From DSVZ01 sp037439785 (GTDB lineage Bacteria > Verrucomicrobiota > Verrucomicrobiia > Limisphaerales > J093): a stretch of 64,000 nucleotides of DNA. How positions within the stretch are numbered: position 1 is the stretch's first letter; every line of letters starts with the position of its first letter. The stretch spans positions 40,241 to 104,240 of the forward strand of contig JBBIVJ010000013.1 of the NCBI GenBank assembly GCA_037439785.1, in the 5' to 3' direction. Positions 9,384 to 17,361 of this stretch are shown in pieces. A program made the position numbers and the translations under genes. The notes beneath the pieces were generated by a model. The model was not told the origin of the DNA and did no database searches. It saw only the letters and a list, made by a program, of their open reading frames with translations.

Positions 9384-11111
9384 TTGACAAAGGAAGCGAA
9401 GCTCCCGACATTCATTCAAATCTTGCGCGACATTGTAATGATTGAACAGCAAGGCCAGTTGACCCGCAACGAAGGGCTCAAGTCCGGGTGCCCGACCCTG
9501 GCCGGCACCATTGCCGCCACCCTGGCAGATGAATCCCAGGACCACTTCAGCCACGACGACTACGAGTTTCTGAAGTTCCACGGCGTGTACCAGCAGGATG
9601 ACCGCGACCTGCGGAAGGCGGGCAAGAAATACATTCTCATGGTCCGCGGGCGCATCCCGGGCGGGGTGATGACCCCGGCGCAGTGGCGGGTGTTCGACGA
9701 CCTGGCCGACCGCTACGGCAACCACAGCCTGCGGGTGACCACGCGCCAGAGCATCCAGTTCCACGGTGTGCTCAAGGGCGGGCTGCGTCCCTTGATCCGG
9801 GGCATCCACGAGTCCCTGCTTTCCACCCTGGCGGCATGCGGCGACGTCAACCGCAACGTGCTCGCCCCGCCCACCCCGGCCTACACCCGCGCGCGCGAAG
9901 AGGTCTTTGCCGATTGCCTGCGGGTGGCCGACGCGCTCAAGCCCCGCACCGGCGCCTACCACGCGATCTGGATTGACGGGGTCCAGCTCGATCTGGACGC
10001 CGCCGAGAACAGGCACTTCGTGGACCCGCTCTACGGTCCGAGTTACCTGCCGCGCAAGTTCAAGACCGGCTTTGTCATTCCGCCGGTGAATGACCTGGAC
10101 ATCTTCACCGACGACCTGGGCTTCATCGCCATCATCGAGGACGAGCACCGGGTCGGCTACAACCTGGCGGTGGGCGGCGGCCTGGGGCGCAGTCACGGCA
10201 ACCAGGCCACCTATCCGCGCCTGGCAGATGTCCTCGGCTTTTTGCCGCCGGACAAGCTGCTGGACGTGGCTCGCGCGGTGCTGACCCTCCACCGCGACTA
10301 TGGGGACCGGACCGACCGCAAGCACGCCCGCCTCAAGTACGTGGTCCAGGAACGCGGGGTGGACTGGACCCGCGCCGAAATCGAGCGCCGCGTCGGCTGC
10401 ACGCTCGCGCCCGCCCGGCCGTTCCATTTCCTCCACACCCACGACCTGCTCGGCTGGCACGGGGCGGTGGACGGCACGCGCTTTTTCGGTCTGCACGTCG
10501 AGAACGGCCGCATCCTGGACACGCCCCAAAAGCGGATGAAATCGGCCTTGCGTCGGATCGCCGAGCGGTTTCCCGAGCTGGAATTCCGGCTGAGCGGCAA
10601 CCAGAACGTGATCTTGGCCAAGGTGCCGCCGGCGGCCGAGCCGGAGCTGGACGCGCTGTTGCAGGCGCACGGCATCAACACGCGCCAGCAGGCCACGCCC
10701 CTGCACGCCGCGGCCATGGCCTGCGTGGCCCTGCCCACCTGCGGCCTGGCGCTGGCCGAGGCCGAACGTTATCTGCCGGGGCTGATAGACCGGCTGGAAA
10801 ACCTGCTCGCCGCGGTGGGGCTGCCGGGGGAAGAAATCGTGGTGCGCATGACCGGTTGCCCCAACGGCTGCTCCCGGCCCTACACCGCGGAACTGGCCTT
10901 TGTGGGCAAGGCGCCGGGACGTTACCAGGTCTGGGTGGGCGGCAGTGTCGCCGGTACCCGCCTGAACCGCGTCTGGAAGGAGACAGTCAAGGACGCCGAG
11001 ATCGAGGCCGAGTTGCGCCCGCTCCTCGAACGGTTCCGGGATGAACGCCAGCCCGGGGAACGGTTCGGAGACTGGGCCGCCCGCGTGCTGGGGAACGAAG
11101 CGCCGGCCTGA
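9384..11111 (+). CDS. Assimilatory siroheme sulfite reductase (NirA/CysI type)
   Basis: This enzyme reduces sulfite to sulfide (or nitrite to ammonia) in the cytosol, using siroheme coupled to a 4Fe-4S cluster. It has 575 residues. Cluster ligands are visible as Cys447-x5-Cys453 (CVALPTC) and Cys492-x3-Cys496 (GCPNGC), and the conserved FHGVYQQDDRDLR and TTRQSIQFHG blocks are present. The operon context with cysH, cysD and cysN favours sulfite over nitrite. The first in-frame start is TTG at 9384. An ATG at 9438 is an alternative, and neither has a strong ribosome site. Confidence 0.9.
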   Translation: MTKEAKLPTFIQILRDIVMIEQQGQLTRNEGLKSGCPTLAGTIAATLADESQDHFSHDDYEFLKFHGVYQQDDRDLRKAGKKYILMVRGRIPGGVMTPAQWRVFDDLADRYGNHSLRVTTRQSIQFHGVLKGGLRPLIRGIHESLLSTLAACGDVNRNVLAPPTPAYTRAREEVFADCLRVADALKPRTGAYHAIWIDGVQLDLDAAENRHFVDPLYGPSYLPRKFKTGFVIPPVNDLDIFTDDLGFIAIIEDEHRVGYNLAVGGGLGRSHGNQATYPRLADVLGFLPPDKLLDVARAVLTLHRDYGDRTDRKHARLKYVVQERGVDWTRAEIERRVGCTLAPARPFHFLHTHDLLGWHGAVDGTRFFGLHVENGRILDTPQKRMKSALRRIAERFPELEFRLSGNQNVILAKVPPAAEPELDALLQAHGINTRQQATPLHAAAMACVALPTCGLALAEAERYLPGLIDRLENLLAAVGLPGEEIVVRMTGCPNGCSRPYTAELAFVGKAPGRYQVWVGGSVAGTRLNRVWKETVKDAEIEAELRPLLERFRDERQPGERFGDWAARVLGNEAPA

Positions 11112-11155
11112 GCCGTGCCTTGACCCGTTTCCCGCCCCCTGTGGAGATTTTCGCC

Positions 11156-11818
11156 ATGACTGCCGAGGAATTGGCCACCTGGAATGTCCAACTGCGCGAC
11201 CTTTCCGCTCCGGAAATCATCCGCTGGGCCCTGGGCCGCGCGGGTGGTCGGGCCGTGGTTTCGACCAACTTCCGCCCCTACGAGGCCGTGCTGCTGCACC
11301 TGGTCACGCGCCAGCAGCCGGACATCCCGGTGCTGTGGGTGGACCACGGTTACAACCGCCCCGCCACCTACCGCCACGCCGAGCAGCTCCGGGCGCTGTT
11401 GAAGCTGAACCTGCGCCCCTACCACCCGCGGCTGAGCGCGGCCCATTACGACGCCCTCCACGGCGGCCCGCCCGCCCCGGGCCCCGAGAACGGGGAACGG
11501 CGGAAGGCCTTCAGCGCTGTGATGAAGCTGGAGCCCTTCGAGCGCGGCATGCGCGAGCTGGCCCCCACCGTCTGGTTCACCGCCCTGCGCAAGGTGCAGA
11601 ATCCGCACCGGGCCGGCCTGGACATCCTCGCGCCCGATCCGAACTTCGGCACGCTCAAGGTCAGCCCCCTGTTTTACTGGAGCGACGCGGACCTGGAGGC
11701 CTACCTGCGCCAGCACGGCCTGCCCAACGAGTGGGACTACTTCGACCCCGCCAAGGCCGACGAGAAACGGGAGTGCGGCCTGCACGTGGCGTGGGAGCAG
11801 TTGGGGTCTGGCGTCTAA
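11156..11818 (+). CDS. cysH: Phosphoadenylyl-sulfate reductase (PAPS type)
   Basis: This enzyme reduces PAPS to sulfite with thioredoxin. It has 220 residues. The ATG at 11156 has GGAG about 9 bases upstream and is preferred over an upstream in-frame TTG at 11120. The PP-motif region (STNFRPYEAVLLHL) and the catalytic ECGLH motif at Cys207 are present. The chain contains only this one cysteine. The CC...CxxC cluster ligands of APS reductases are absent (AF stands where CC would be), so it is of the PAPS kind, as in E. coli. The last few codons (EQLGSGV) are made of the G-rich repeat that flanks the next gene, so the native C-terminus seems to have been replaced. Confidence 0.88.
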   Translation: MTAEELATWNVQLRDLSAPEIIRWALGRAGGRAVVSTNFRPYEAVLLHLVTRQQPDIPVLWVDHGYNRPATYRHAEQLRALLKLNLRPYHPRLSAAHYDALHGGPPAPGPENGERRKAFSAVMKLEPFERGMRELAPTVWFTALRKVQNPHRAGLDILAPDPNFGTLKVSPLFYWSDADLEAYLRQHGLPNEWDYFDPAKADEKRECGLHVAWEQLGSGV

Positions 11819-11834
11819 GATTTGGGGTCTGGGG
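11801..11834 (+). repeat. Left G-rich repeat of the S23 insertion
   Basis: TTGGGGTCTGG occurs twice (11801-11811 and 11822-11832). The second copy lies within a 16-base block, GATTTGGGGTCTGGGG (11819-11834), whose exact reverse complement sits on the other side of the small gene at 12258-12273. The first copy overlaps the end of cysH. Confidence 0.8.
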
Positions 11835-11860
11835 ATGGCAGCTTGGCCCTGCCCGTGGAA

Positions 11861-12223
11861 ATGGGTGATGCATTTGAAAAATCAGAGGCCTGGAAATCCG
11901 CCCGGAGCCTGACCCATCGGGTGTGCGAACTCTGCCGGCAGCCTCCACTCGCGAAGGATTTTGGCTTGTGTGATCAGCTTCGGCGGGCAGCGGTGTCCGT
12001 GATGAACAACGTGGCAGAAGGTTGGAAAAGCCTCCATCCGGCAGAGAAGCGCCAGGCGTACAACTACGCCCGGCGTTCCTGTGGCGAAGTCCGGTCCATG
12101 AGTTATGTATTGCCGGATAACTGCTTCATCACCGCAGCGGAACATCAGGCGCTGCTGGATTTGGTCTTGCAAACCGGCCGGCTCATCAGCGGATTGCTGC
12201 GATCCCTGGACGACCGCCTCTGA
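11861..12223 (+). CDS. Four helix bundle protein (S23 / 23S rRNA intervening-sequence protein family)
   Basis: A 120-residue protein of the S23 family, first known from intervening sequences in 23S rRNA and structurally related to the Avd protein of diversity-generating retroelements. Typical features are the SEAWKSAR start, LCDQLRRAAVSVMNNVAEGW in the middle and a helical C-terminus (LLDLVLQTGRLISGLL). The ATG at 11861 follows GTGGAA. It lies inside the sulfate operon between cysH and cysD, flanked by G-rich inverted repeats, so it looks like a small mobile or once-mobile unit rather than a sulfur gene. Its biochemical role is unknown, though the family is thought to bind nucleic acid. Confidence 0.85.
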   Translation: MGDAFEKSEAWKSARSLTHRVCELCRQPPLAKDFGLCDQLRRAAVSVMNNVAEGWKSLHPAEKRQAYNYARRSCGEVRSMSYVLPDNCFITAAEHQALLDLVLQTGRLISGLLRSLDDRL

Positions 12224-12257
12224 TTTGCCCAACCCCTCAAGCTCAACTCTCCAGCCG

Positions 12258-12301
12258 CCCCAGACCCCAAATCCGAGACCCCGGACCCCCAGCACCAGAC
12301 C
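12258..12301 (-). repeat. Right G-rich repeat of the S23 insertion
   Basis: CCCCAGACCCCAAATC (12258-12273) is the perfect inverted copy of the left repeat. It is followed by further degenerate units (GAGACCCCGG, ACCCCCAGCA, CCAGACCC). Read on the minus strand it is the same G-rich pattern as on the left. The array runs to within about 11 bp of the cysD start codon. Confidence 0.8.
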
Positions 12302-12311
12302 CGTTCCCGAC

Positions 12312-13214
12312 ATGCCCTCCTACCACCTCGATCACCTCCAACTGCTCGAAGCCGAGGCCCTCCACGTGCTGCGGGAAGTCGCGGCCGAGTTCGAGCGCCC
12401 CTGCCTGCTGTTTTCCGGCGGCAAGGACTCGATCTGCCTGCTGCGCCTGGCGGAAAAGGCGTTTCGGCCCTCGGAAATCCCAATGCCGCTGCTGAACATT
12501 GACACCGGCCATCACTTCCCGGAATTGAACGAGTTCCGCGACCGCCGCGCCGCCGAACTGGGGGCCCGGCTGATCATCCGCAAGGTCGAGGACGCCATCG
12601 CCGCCGGCATCGCCGTGCCCACCCCCGGCGAGGTCAGCCGCAACCGGCTGCAAATCCCCACCCTCCTGGCCGCCATCGAGGAGTTCCGCTTCGATGCCTG
12701 CATCGGCGGGGCGCGGCGCGACGAGGAAAAGGCCCGCGCCAAGGAGCGGTTCTTCAGCTTCCGCGACGCCTTTGGCCAGTGGGACCCCAAGAACCAGCGG
12801 CCCGAGCTGTGGAACCTTTACAACGCCCGCGTCAACCCCGGCGAGCACATGCGCGTCTTCCCCCTGTCCAACTGGACCGAGCTGGACGTGTGGGAGTACA
12901 TCCGCCGCGAACGGTTGGAGGTGCCGCGCATTTATTTCAGCCACCCCCGCCGGTGCGTCCGCCGCGGCGGCCAGTGGCTGCCGGTCACCGACCTGCTCCC
13001 GCCCAAACCCCACGAGGAGGTCCGTGAACTGGTGGTCCGCGTCCGCACCATCGGCGACATCATCAGCACCGGTCTGGTCGAAAGCCGGGCCGACAGCCTG
13101 GACGACATCGTCGCCGAAATCGCCGCCGCCCGCGTGACCGAACGGGGTTCCCGGGCCGACGACAAAACCAGCGAGGCCGCGATGGAGGACCGAAAAAAGG
13201 CCGGGTATTTTTGA
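12312..13214 (+). CDS. cysD: Sulfate adenylyltransferase subunit 2
   Basis: The catalytic subunit of ATP sulfurylase, which makes adenosine 5'-phosphosulfate from ATP and sulfate together with the CysN GTPase. It has 300 residues, the usual length, with the PP-loop SGGKDS at residues 35-40. The family C-terminus (ERGSRADDK...EDRKKAGYF) is intact. The ATG at 12312 has no recognisable ribosome site, because the sequence just upstream is the G-rich insertion repeat. Translation may depend on read-in from upstream. Confidence 0.93.
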   Translation: MPSYHLDHLQLLEAEALHVLREVAAEFERPCLLFSGGKDSICLLRLAEKAFRPSEIPMPLLNIDTGHHFPELNEFRDRRAAELGARLIIRKVEDAIAAGIAVPTPGEVSRNRLQIPTLLAAIEEFRFDACIGGARRDEEKARAKERFFSFRDAFGQWDPKNQRPELWNLYNARVNPGEHMRVFPLSNWTELDVWEYIRRERLEVPRIYFSHPRRCVRRGGQWLPVTDLLPPKPHEEVRELVVRVRTIGDIISTGLVESRADSLDDIVAEIAAARVTERGSRADDKTSEAAMEDRKKAGYF

Positions 13215-13299
13215 GGCGGCGCGGCGGCGCCCGAGGTTTTGTCCTTGCCGGCTACGCGGGGGCGCCTGAAGCTGCGCATCAGACCTTGCCAACCAAACC

Positions 13300-14748
13300 A
13301 TGAAAATCCTCTGGCTCGGCTTGGGGCTGGCCGGCCTCTTGGCCGGCGCGATGGCGCGCGCCAATGCGGTGCTCGAGTGGAACGCGCTCATGATGCAGGC
13401 CATCCGGGCCAGCAACACCGCGCCCACCCTTTCCACCCGCAACCTGGCCATCCTGCACCTGGCCCTTTACGACGCCGTCAATGCCCTGCACGGCGGCTTT
13501 CAGCCGTATCGGCCCCAGCCCACGCCGCCCGCCGGGGCTTCCGACCTCGCGGCCGTGGCGGCCGCCGGCCGCGAAATCATGCACGTGCTCTACCCCTCCT
13601 TTGATGCCCGCACCGAGGAGCTGTACGCCCTCCAGGCGCGGGCGTTTCCGCCCGGCCCTGCCACCGAGGACGGCCTCGCCGTGGGGCTGACCGCCGCCCG
13701 CGGTCTCCTCGCCGAACGCAGCGCCGACGGCTCGAACACCCAGGTGCCGTACATTCCCAGCAATGAGCCGGGGCAGTGGCGGCGCACCCCGCCGTTTTAC
13801 CGGCCGCCGCTGGACCCGCATTGGCGGTACGTGAAGCTGTTTGCCCTCCCCGAACTCGACCCCTTCGTGCCGCCGCCCCCGCCGGCGCTCGACAGCGAGG
13901 AGTACGCCCGCGATTTCAACGAGGTCAAACGCCTGGGCGCCCGCAACAGCCCGATCCGCACCGAGGAGCAGGGCCTCATCGCCGTGTTCTGGTCGGACTT
14001 CAGCTACACCGCCATGCCGCCCGGGCACTGGCACGAAATCGCCGCCACCATAGCGGCGCAGGCGCAACTGAACCTGCCGGAGACGACCCGCCTGTTTGCA
14101 CTGCTGAGCCTGGCCCAGGCCGATGCCGCGATCGTCTGCTGGGAGGCCAAGTACCGCTACAACTTCTGGCGCCCGGTCACCGCCATCCAGCGGGCCGACG
14201 AGGACGGCAACCCGCTGACCGAGCCGGACCCCGCTTGGGATCACTACCTGGTCGCGCCCAACTTCCCCGAATACACCAGCGGCCACAGCACCTTCAGCAA
14301 GGCCAGCGCCGAGGTGTTGGCCTGGTTTTACGGCACCGATGCCATCACCTTCACCGCCATGTCGGACTCGGTGCCCGGCGTCACCCGCACCTACCACAGC
14401 CTGGCTGCCTGCGCGGACGAAGTGGGTATGAGCCGTATCTACGGCGGCATCCATTTTCAGTTTGCCAACCGCGAGGGCAAGCTCAGCGGCGCCCGGGTGG
14501 CCCGATACGTGGTGGCCAACTACCTCCTGCCGGACGCCGCCCTGCCGCTGGTGCACATCGAGCAGCATTCCCCCGCCGGCACCCGCCTCCGCCTCCACGG
14601 CCACCTGGGCCGGACGTGCGTGCTGGAAGCTTCCACGGACCTGCGGACCTGGTCGCCGATCGCCACCAATGTGGCCGTCGCCGGCGGCTGCCGCGTCGAG
14701 GATGCCGCCGCCGGCCCGCACCGCTTTTACCGTGTTGTCGAATACTGA
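13300..14748 (+). CDS. Vanadium-dependent haloperoxidase-type PAP2 superfamily protein
   Basis: An exported protein of 482 residues with a signal peptide (cleavage near ARANA). All motif residues of the vanadium haloperoxidase / acid phosphatase fold are present: K284-x6-R291-P292, then S327-G328-H329 within EYTSGHSTFS, then S378-R379-x5-H385. The N-terminal helical region (NLAILHLALYDAVNAL) and the KYRYNFWRP block fit bacterial vanadium-dependent haloperoxidase homologues. The last 80 residues are the exported-protein tail common in this group. It could oxidise halides or act as a phosphatase, and sequence alone does not decide this. It sits between cysD and cysN, and its stop is 4 bp before the cysN ATG. 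Confidence 0.87.
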   Translation: MKILWLGLGLAGLLAGAMARANAVLEWNALMMQAIRASNTAPTLSTRNLAILHLALYDAVNALHGGFQPYRPQPTPPAGASDLAAVAAAGREIMHVLYPSFDARTEELYALQARAFPPGPATEDGLAVGLTAARGLLAERSADGSNTQVPYIPSNEPGQWRRTPPFYRPPLDPHWRYVKLFALPELDPFVPPPPPALDSEEYARDFNEVKRLGARNSPIRTEEQGLIAVFWSDFSYTAMPPGHWHEIAATIAAQAQLNLPETTRLFALLSLAQADAAIVCWEAKYRYNFWRPVTAIQRADEDGNPLTEPDPAWDHYLVAPNFPEYTSGHSTFSKASAEVLAWFYGTDAITFTAMSDSVPGVTRTYHSLAACADEVGMSRIYGGIHFQFANREGKLSGARVARYVVANYLLPDAALPLVHIEQHSPAGTRLRLHGHLGRTCVLEASTDLRTWSPIATNVAVAGGCRVEDAAAGPHRFYRVVEY

Positions 14749-14752
14749 CCCC

Positions 14753-16072
14753 ATGACGGCTGCACCCCCGGTCGAACTGCTCCGCTTCAACACCTGCGGC
14801 TCGGTGGACGACGGCAAGTCCACCCTCATCGGTCGCCTGCTCTATGACTCGAAGGCGTTGATGGAGGATCAACTGGTGGCGCTCGAGCGGTCGGCCGACC
14901 TTGCCGGCGGTGGCCAGGTCAACCTGGCCAACCTCACCGACGGCCTCCGCGCCGAGCGCGAGCAGGGCATCACCATTGACGTGGCCTACCGGTACTTCGC
15001 CACGCCGCGGCGCCGGTTCATCATTGCCGATACCCCCGGCCACGTGCAGTACACGCGCAACATGGCCACCGGTGCCTCGACCGCCAATCTGTCCGTGGTC
15101 CTGGTGGACGCGCGCAAGGGCGTGGTCGAGCAAAGCCGCCGGCACACCTTCATCGCCGCGTTGCTGGGCATTCCGCACCTGGTCGTGGCGGTGAACAAAA
15201 TGGACCTGGTGGACTGGAGCGAGACCCGCTTCCTCGAAATCCGCAGCGAGATCGAGGCCTTCCTGCCAAGGCTGGACGTGCTCCAGGACGTGAAGTTCAT
15301 CCCGATCAGCGCCCTGCATGGTGACAACGTGGTCGAGCCCTCCCACCACACTCCCTGGTACGAAGGGCCCACCCTCCTGGGGCACCTGGAGAGTGTGCAC
15401 ATCGCCAGCGATTACAACCTCGCCCAGTTCCGCTTCCCCGTGCAGTGGGTCAACCGCCCCGAACGCCCGCACGATCCCACCCTGCACGACTTCCGCGGCT
15501 CCAGCGGCCAGATCGCCGGCGGCATCGTTCGCCCCGGTCAGAAGGTGGTCGTGCTGCCCGCCGGCCTCCGCACCACCGTGAGCGAGATCTGGACCTACAA
15601 TGGCCTGCTGCCGGAGGCCTTTTGCCCCCAAAGCGTGACCCTGCGGCTGGCCGACCCGGTGGATTGCAGCCGCGGCGACATGCTGGTGGGCACTGACCAC
15701 CTGCCCGGCTGCAGCACCGAGCTGGAGGCGCGCGTGGTCTGGATGCATCCGCGTCCCCTGACGCCGGGACGCAAATACCACCTCAAACACACCACCGCCA
15801 CCTCCCAGGCGGTGGTCACCGCGCTGGACCACAAAATCAACTTCGCAACCCTCGAACCCGAACCAGCCCCCCCGGGCCAGCTCGGGTTGAACGACATCGG
15901 CCGCATCCGGCTGCGCACCGCCCGCCCGCTGGTCTTCGACAGTTACCGCGTCAACCGGCTGACCGGCTCGTTCATCCTCATCGAGGAGGGCACCAACCAT
16001 ACCGTGGGCGCCGGTCTGCTCGAACCTCCGCGCGAACAGTGGAAGCCGGAGTTCGAGGACTTCGCCATCTGA
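14753..16072 (+). CDS. cysN: Sulfate adenylyltransferase subunit 1 (GTPase)
   Basis: The GTPase partner of CysD, which drives APS synthesis by GTP hydrolysis. It has 439 residues. G1 is GSVDDGKS at residues 16-23, G3 is DTPGHVQY and G4 is NKMD. The EF-Tu-like beta-barrel domains follow. No APS kinase (CysC) domain is fused at the C-terminus, and none is encoded in the window, although the PAPS-type cysH upstream would need one elsewhere. The chosen ATG lies 4 bp after the haloperoxidase stop. Confidence 0.93.
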   Translation: MTAAPPVELLRFNTCGSVDDGKSTLIGRLLYDSKALMEDQLVALERSADLAGGGQVNLANLTDGLRAEREQGITIDVAYRYFATPRRRFIIADTPGHVQYTRNMATGASTANLSVVLVDARKGVVEQSRRHTFIAALLGIPHLVVAVNKMDLVDWSETRFLEIRSEIEAFLPRLDVLQDVKFIPISALHGDNVVEPSHHTPWYEGPTLLGHLESVHIASDYNLAQFRFPVQWVNRPERPHDPTLHDFRGSSGQIAGGIVRPGQKVVVLPAGLRTTVSEIWTYNGLLPEAFCPQSVTLRLADPVDCSRGDMLVGTDHLPGCSTELEARVVWMHPRPLTPGRKYHLKHTTATSQAVVTALDHKINFATLEPEPAPPGQLGLNDIGRIRLRTARPLVFDSYRVNRLTGSFILIEEGTNHTVGAGLLEPPREQWKPEFEDFAI

Positions 16073-16185
16073 GTGCCCGCCCCGGCGGAATCACGGCGGC
16101 GGCTGGCCGGGTAAATGGAGGGATTGAGGGCGAAAACTTCAGCCCGCCCGAGCACGGCGCAGCGGAATGCCCCGCCCGCGCCGGC

Positions 16186-16539
16186 TCAGGCGCGGAGAAT
16201 CTTCGCCATCGGCCGGCCCCGGGCCAGTTCGTCCACCAGCTTGTCCAGGTAGCGGATTTCGCGCATCAGCGGGTCGGCCACCTCCTCGACCCGAACGCCG
16301 CACACCACTCCCTTGATCAGCGTGCGGGCGGGGTTCGGTTGGGGCGCCCGGCTGAAAAAGGTTGCGCAGTCCGTTTGCGCCTCCAACTGCTCGGCCAACT
16401 GGGTCGGGCTGTACCCGGTCAGCCAGCAGATGATGGCATCCACCTCAGCCCTCGTGCGTCCCTTCCGTTCGGCCTTGGCCACGTAAAACGGGTACACGCG
16501 GGCAAAGCTGGTGGTGAAAAGGCGGTGCGCGGTGCTCAT
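16186..16539 (-). CDS. DUF2200 family protein
   Basis: A 117-residue cytosolic protein matching the DUF2200 family along its whole length: FARVYPFYVAKAERKGRT at the start, ICWLTGYS in the middle, and LIKGVVCGVRVEEV and PLMREIRYLDKLVDEL towards the end. The family has no known function. I chose the ATG at 16539 because the family starts there. The open frame continues upstream but with unrelated Ala/Pro-rich sequence. It lies at the distal end of the possible cassette region described next. Confidence 0.82.
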   Translation of the reverse strand: MSTAHRLFTTSFARVYPFYVAKAERKGRTRAEVDAIICWLTGYSPTQLAEQLEAQTDCATFFSRAPQPNPARTLIKGVVCGVRVEEVADPLMREIRYLDKLVDELARGRPMAKILRA

Positions 16540-16581
16540 GGGAAGCAGTTCTTTGTGGGCCCCTTCGGGGGCGGCGGCGGG

Positions 16582-16604
16582 CGCTGCAGCGTCTGGTGAA
16601 GGCC
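16582..16604 (-). repeat. Degenerate half of an integron attC site
   Basis: On the minus strand GGCCTTCACCAGAC is followed by GCTGCAGCG. In the well-formed attC at 17362-17454 the same half reads GGCCTAACCATGC then GCTGCAGCG. The L'' box is therefore identical and the R'' box is altered, a few bases after the stop of the 16613 gene, where a cassette attC should be. No matching L'/R' half follows, so the site appears decayed. Confidence 0.4.
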
Positions 16605-16612
16605 GGGGGCTG

Positions 16613-16963
16613 TTATGGCTGATCTGTCCTCGACTGAAATACAAACGCGTCGTCTGTAGCCTCCACGCGAAGGCCCGCCGGCTGCGCCAGACGCTCCGCG
16701 GCCTCAGCCACGGTCACGGTTCTGAGAGGGAGCGTAATCTTCGGGTTTGCCTCGGCCCGGGCCGCGTCAAGCACGACGAAATTGGTTCCAGTTCGTTTGA
16801 CGTCCTGACGGTGGCCTGCTGCCGGTGGTTTGCGCACCACCTCCCCAAACGCAACGCCGTTCAGCTTGAATTCCCGCAGCGTGATGCTCCTCGCCTTGAC
16901 GAGCACCCGGGGCGTAGGCGTCCGGGCTTCCGCAGCGGTGGCAAGGGGCGAAATCCTTTTCAC
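16613..16963 (-). CDS. Small protein resembling a secretin/TonB short N-terminal (STN) domain
   Basis: A 116-residue protein. Its second half (TNFVVLDAARAEANPKITLP...TVAEAAERLAQPAGLRVEA) has the rhythm of STN or secretin N0 domains, which sit at the start of outer-membrane secretins and transducers. Here the domain stands alone. Its GTG start overlaps the stop of the preceding membrane-protein gene (GTGA), so the two are probably co-translated. The assignment rests on pattern only. Confidence 0.5.
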   Translation of the reverse strand: MKRISPLATAAEARTPTPRVLVKARSITLREFKLNGVAFGEVVRKPPAAGHRQDVKRTGTNFVVLDAARAEANPKITLPLRTVTVAEAAERLAQPAGLRVEATDDAFVFQSRTDQP

Positions 16964-17340
16964 AACAAACTCCTAAGCTGCGGCGTCAGCAGCAACGCCA
17001 CCACGATGATGCTCAGGAACGTGCCAACCGGCAAATACCAAAGGGTCGCAACTCCGCAGCAAAGAACAACCCACCAGCCCGACGGCGGACGCATAACGAA
17101 AGCGGCCAAGCCGATGAACCACGCTATGCCCAGGAAAAGGTGGATGCACTTGATGAACGTGCTGCGCGGCTCAAATCCAACCGCAGACACAATGCGTGAC
17201 CAGGGGCCAAGCTGGCCAGCGCGCGGGCCGGAGGTCGGCGTGACGTAATCTCCGATAACCAAAGCTCGACTGCCATCGAACGTGAGCCAGCCGCCTTGGA
17301 ACAGGACAAGCGCGATAACACTCCATTTCATTACGTGCAT
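16960..17340 (-). CDS. Small membrane protein of unknown function
   Basis: A protein of about 126 residues from ATG 17340 (a second ATG lies three codons later). It has about three hydrophobic segments: an N-terminal one (VIALVLFQGGWL), one near the middle (HLFLGIAWFIGLAAFV) and a long C-terminal one (TLWYLPVGTFLSIIVVALLL). I recognise no family. The start is about 20 bp after the R' end of the attC site, where a cassette gene would begin, and its stop overlaps the start of the STN-like gene. Confidence 0.6.
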   Translation of the reverse strand: MHVMKWSVIALVLFQGGWLTFDGSRALVIGDYVTPTSGPRAGQLGPWSRIVSAVGFEPRSTFIKCIHLFLGIAWFIGLAAFVMRPPSGWWVVLCCGVATLWYLPVGTFLSIIVVALLLTPQLRSLL

Positions 17341-17361
17341 ATTGGTTTTGCGCGTGGAGTC

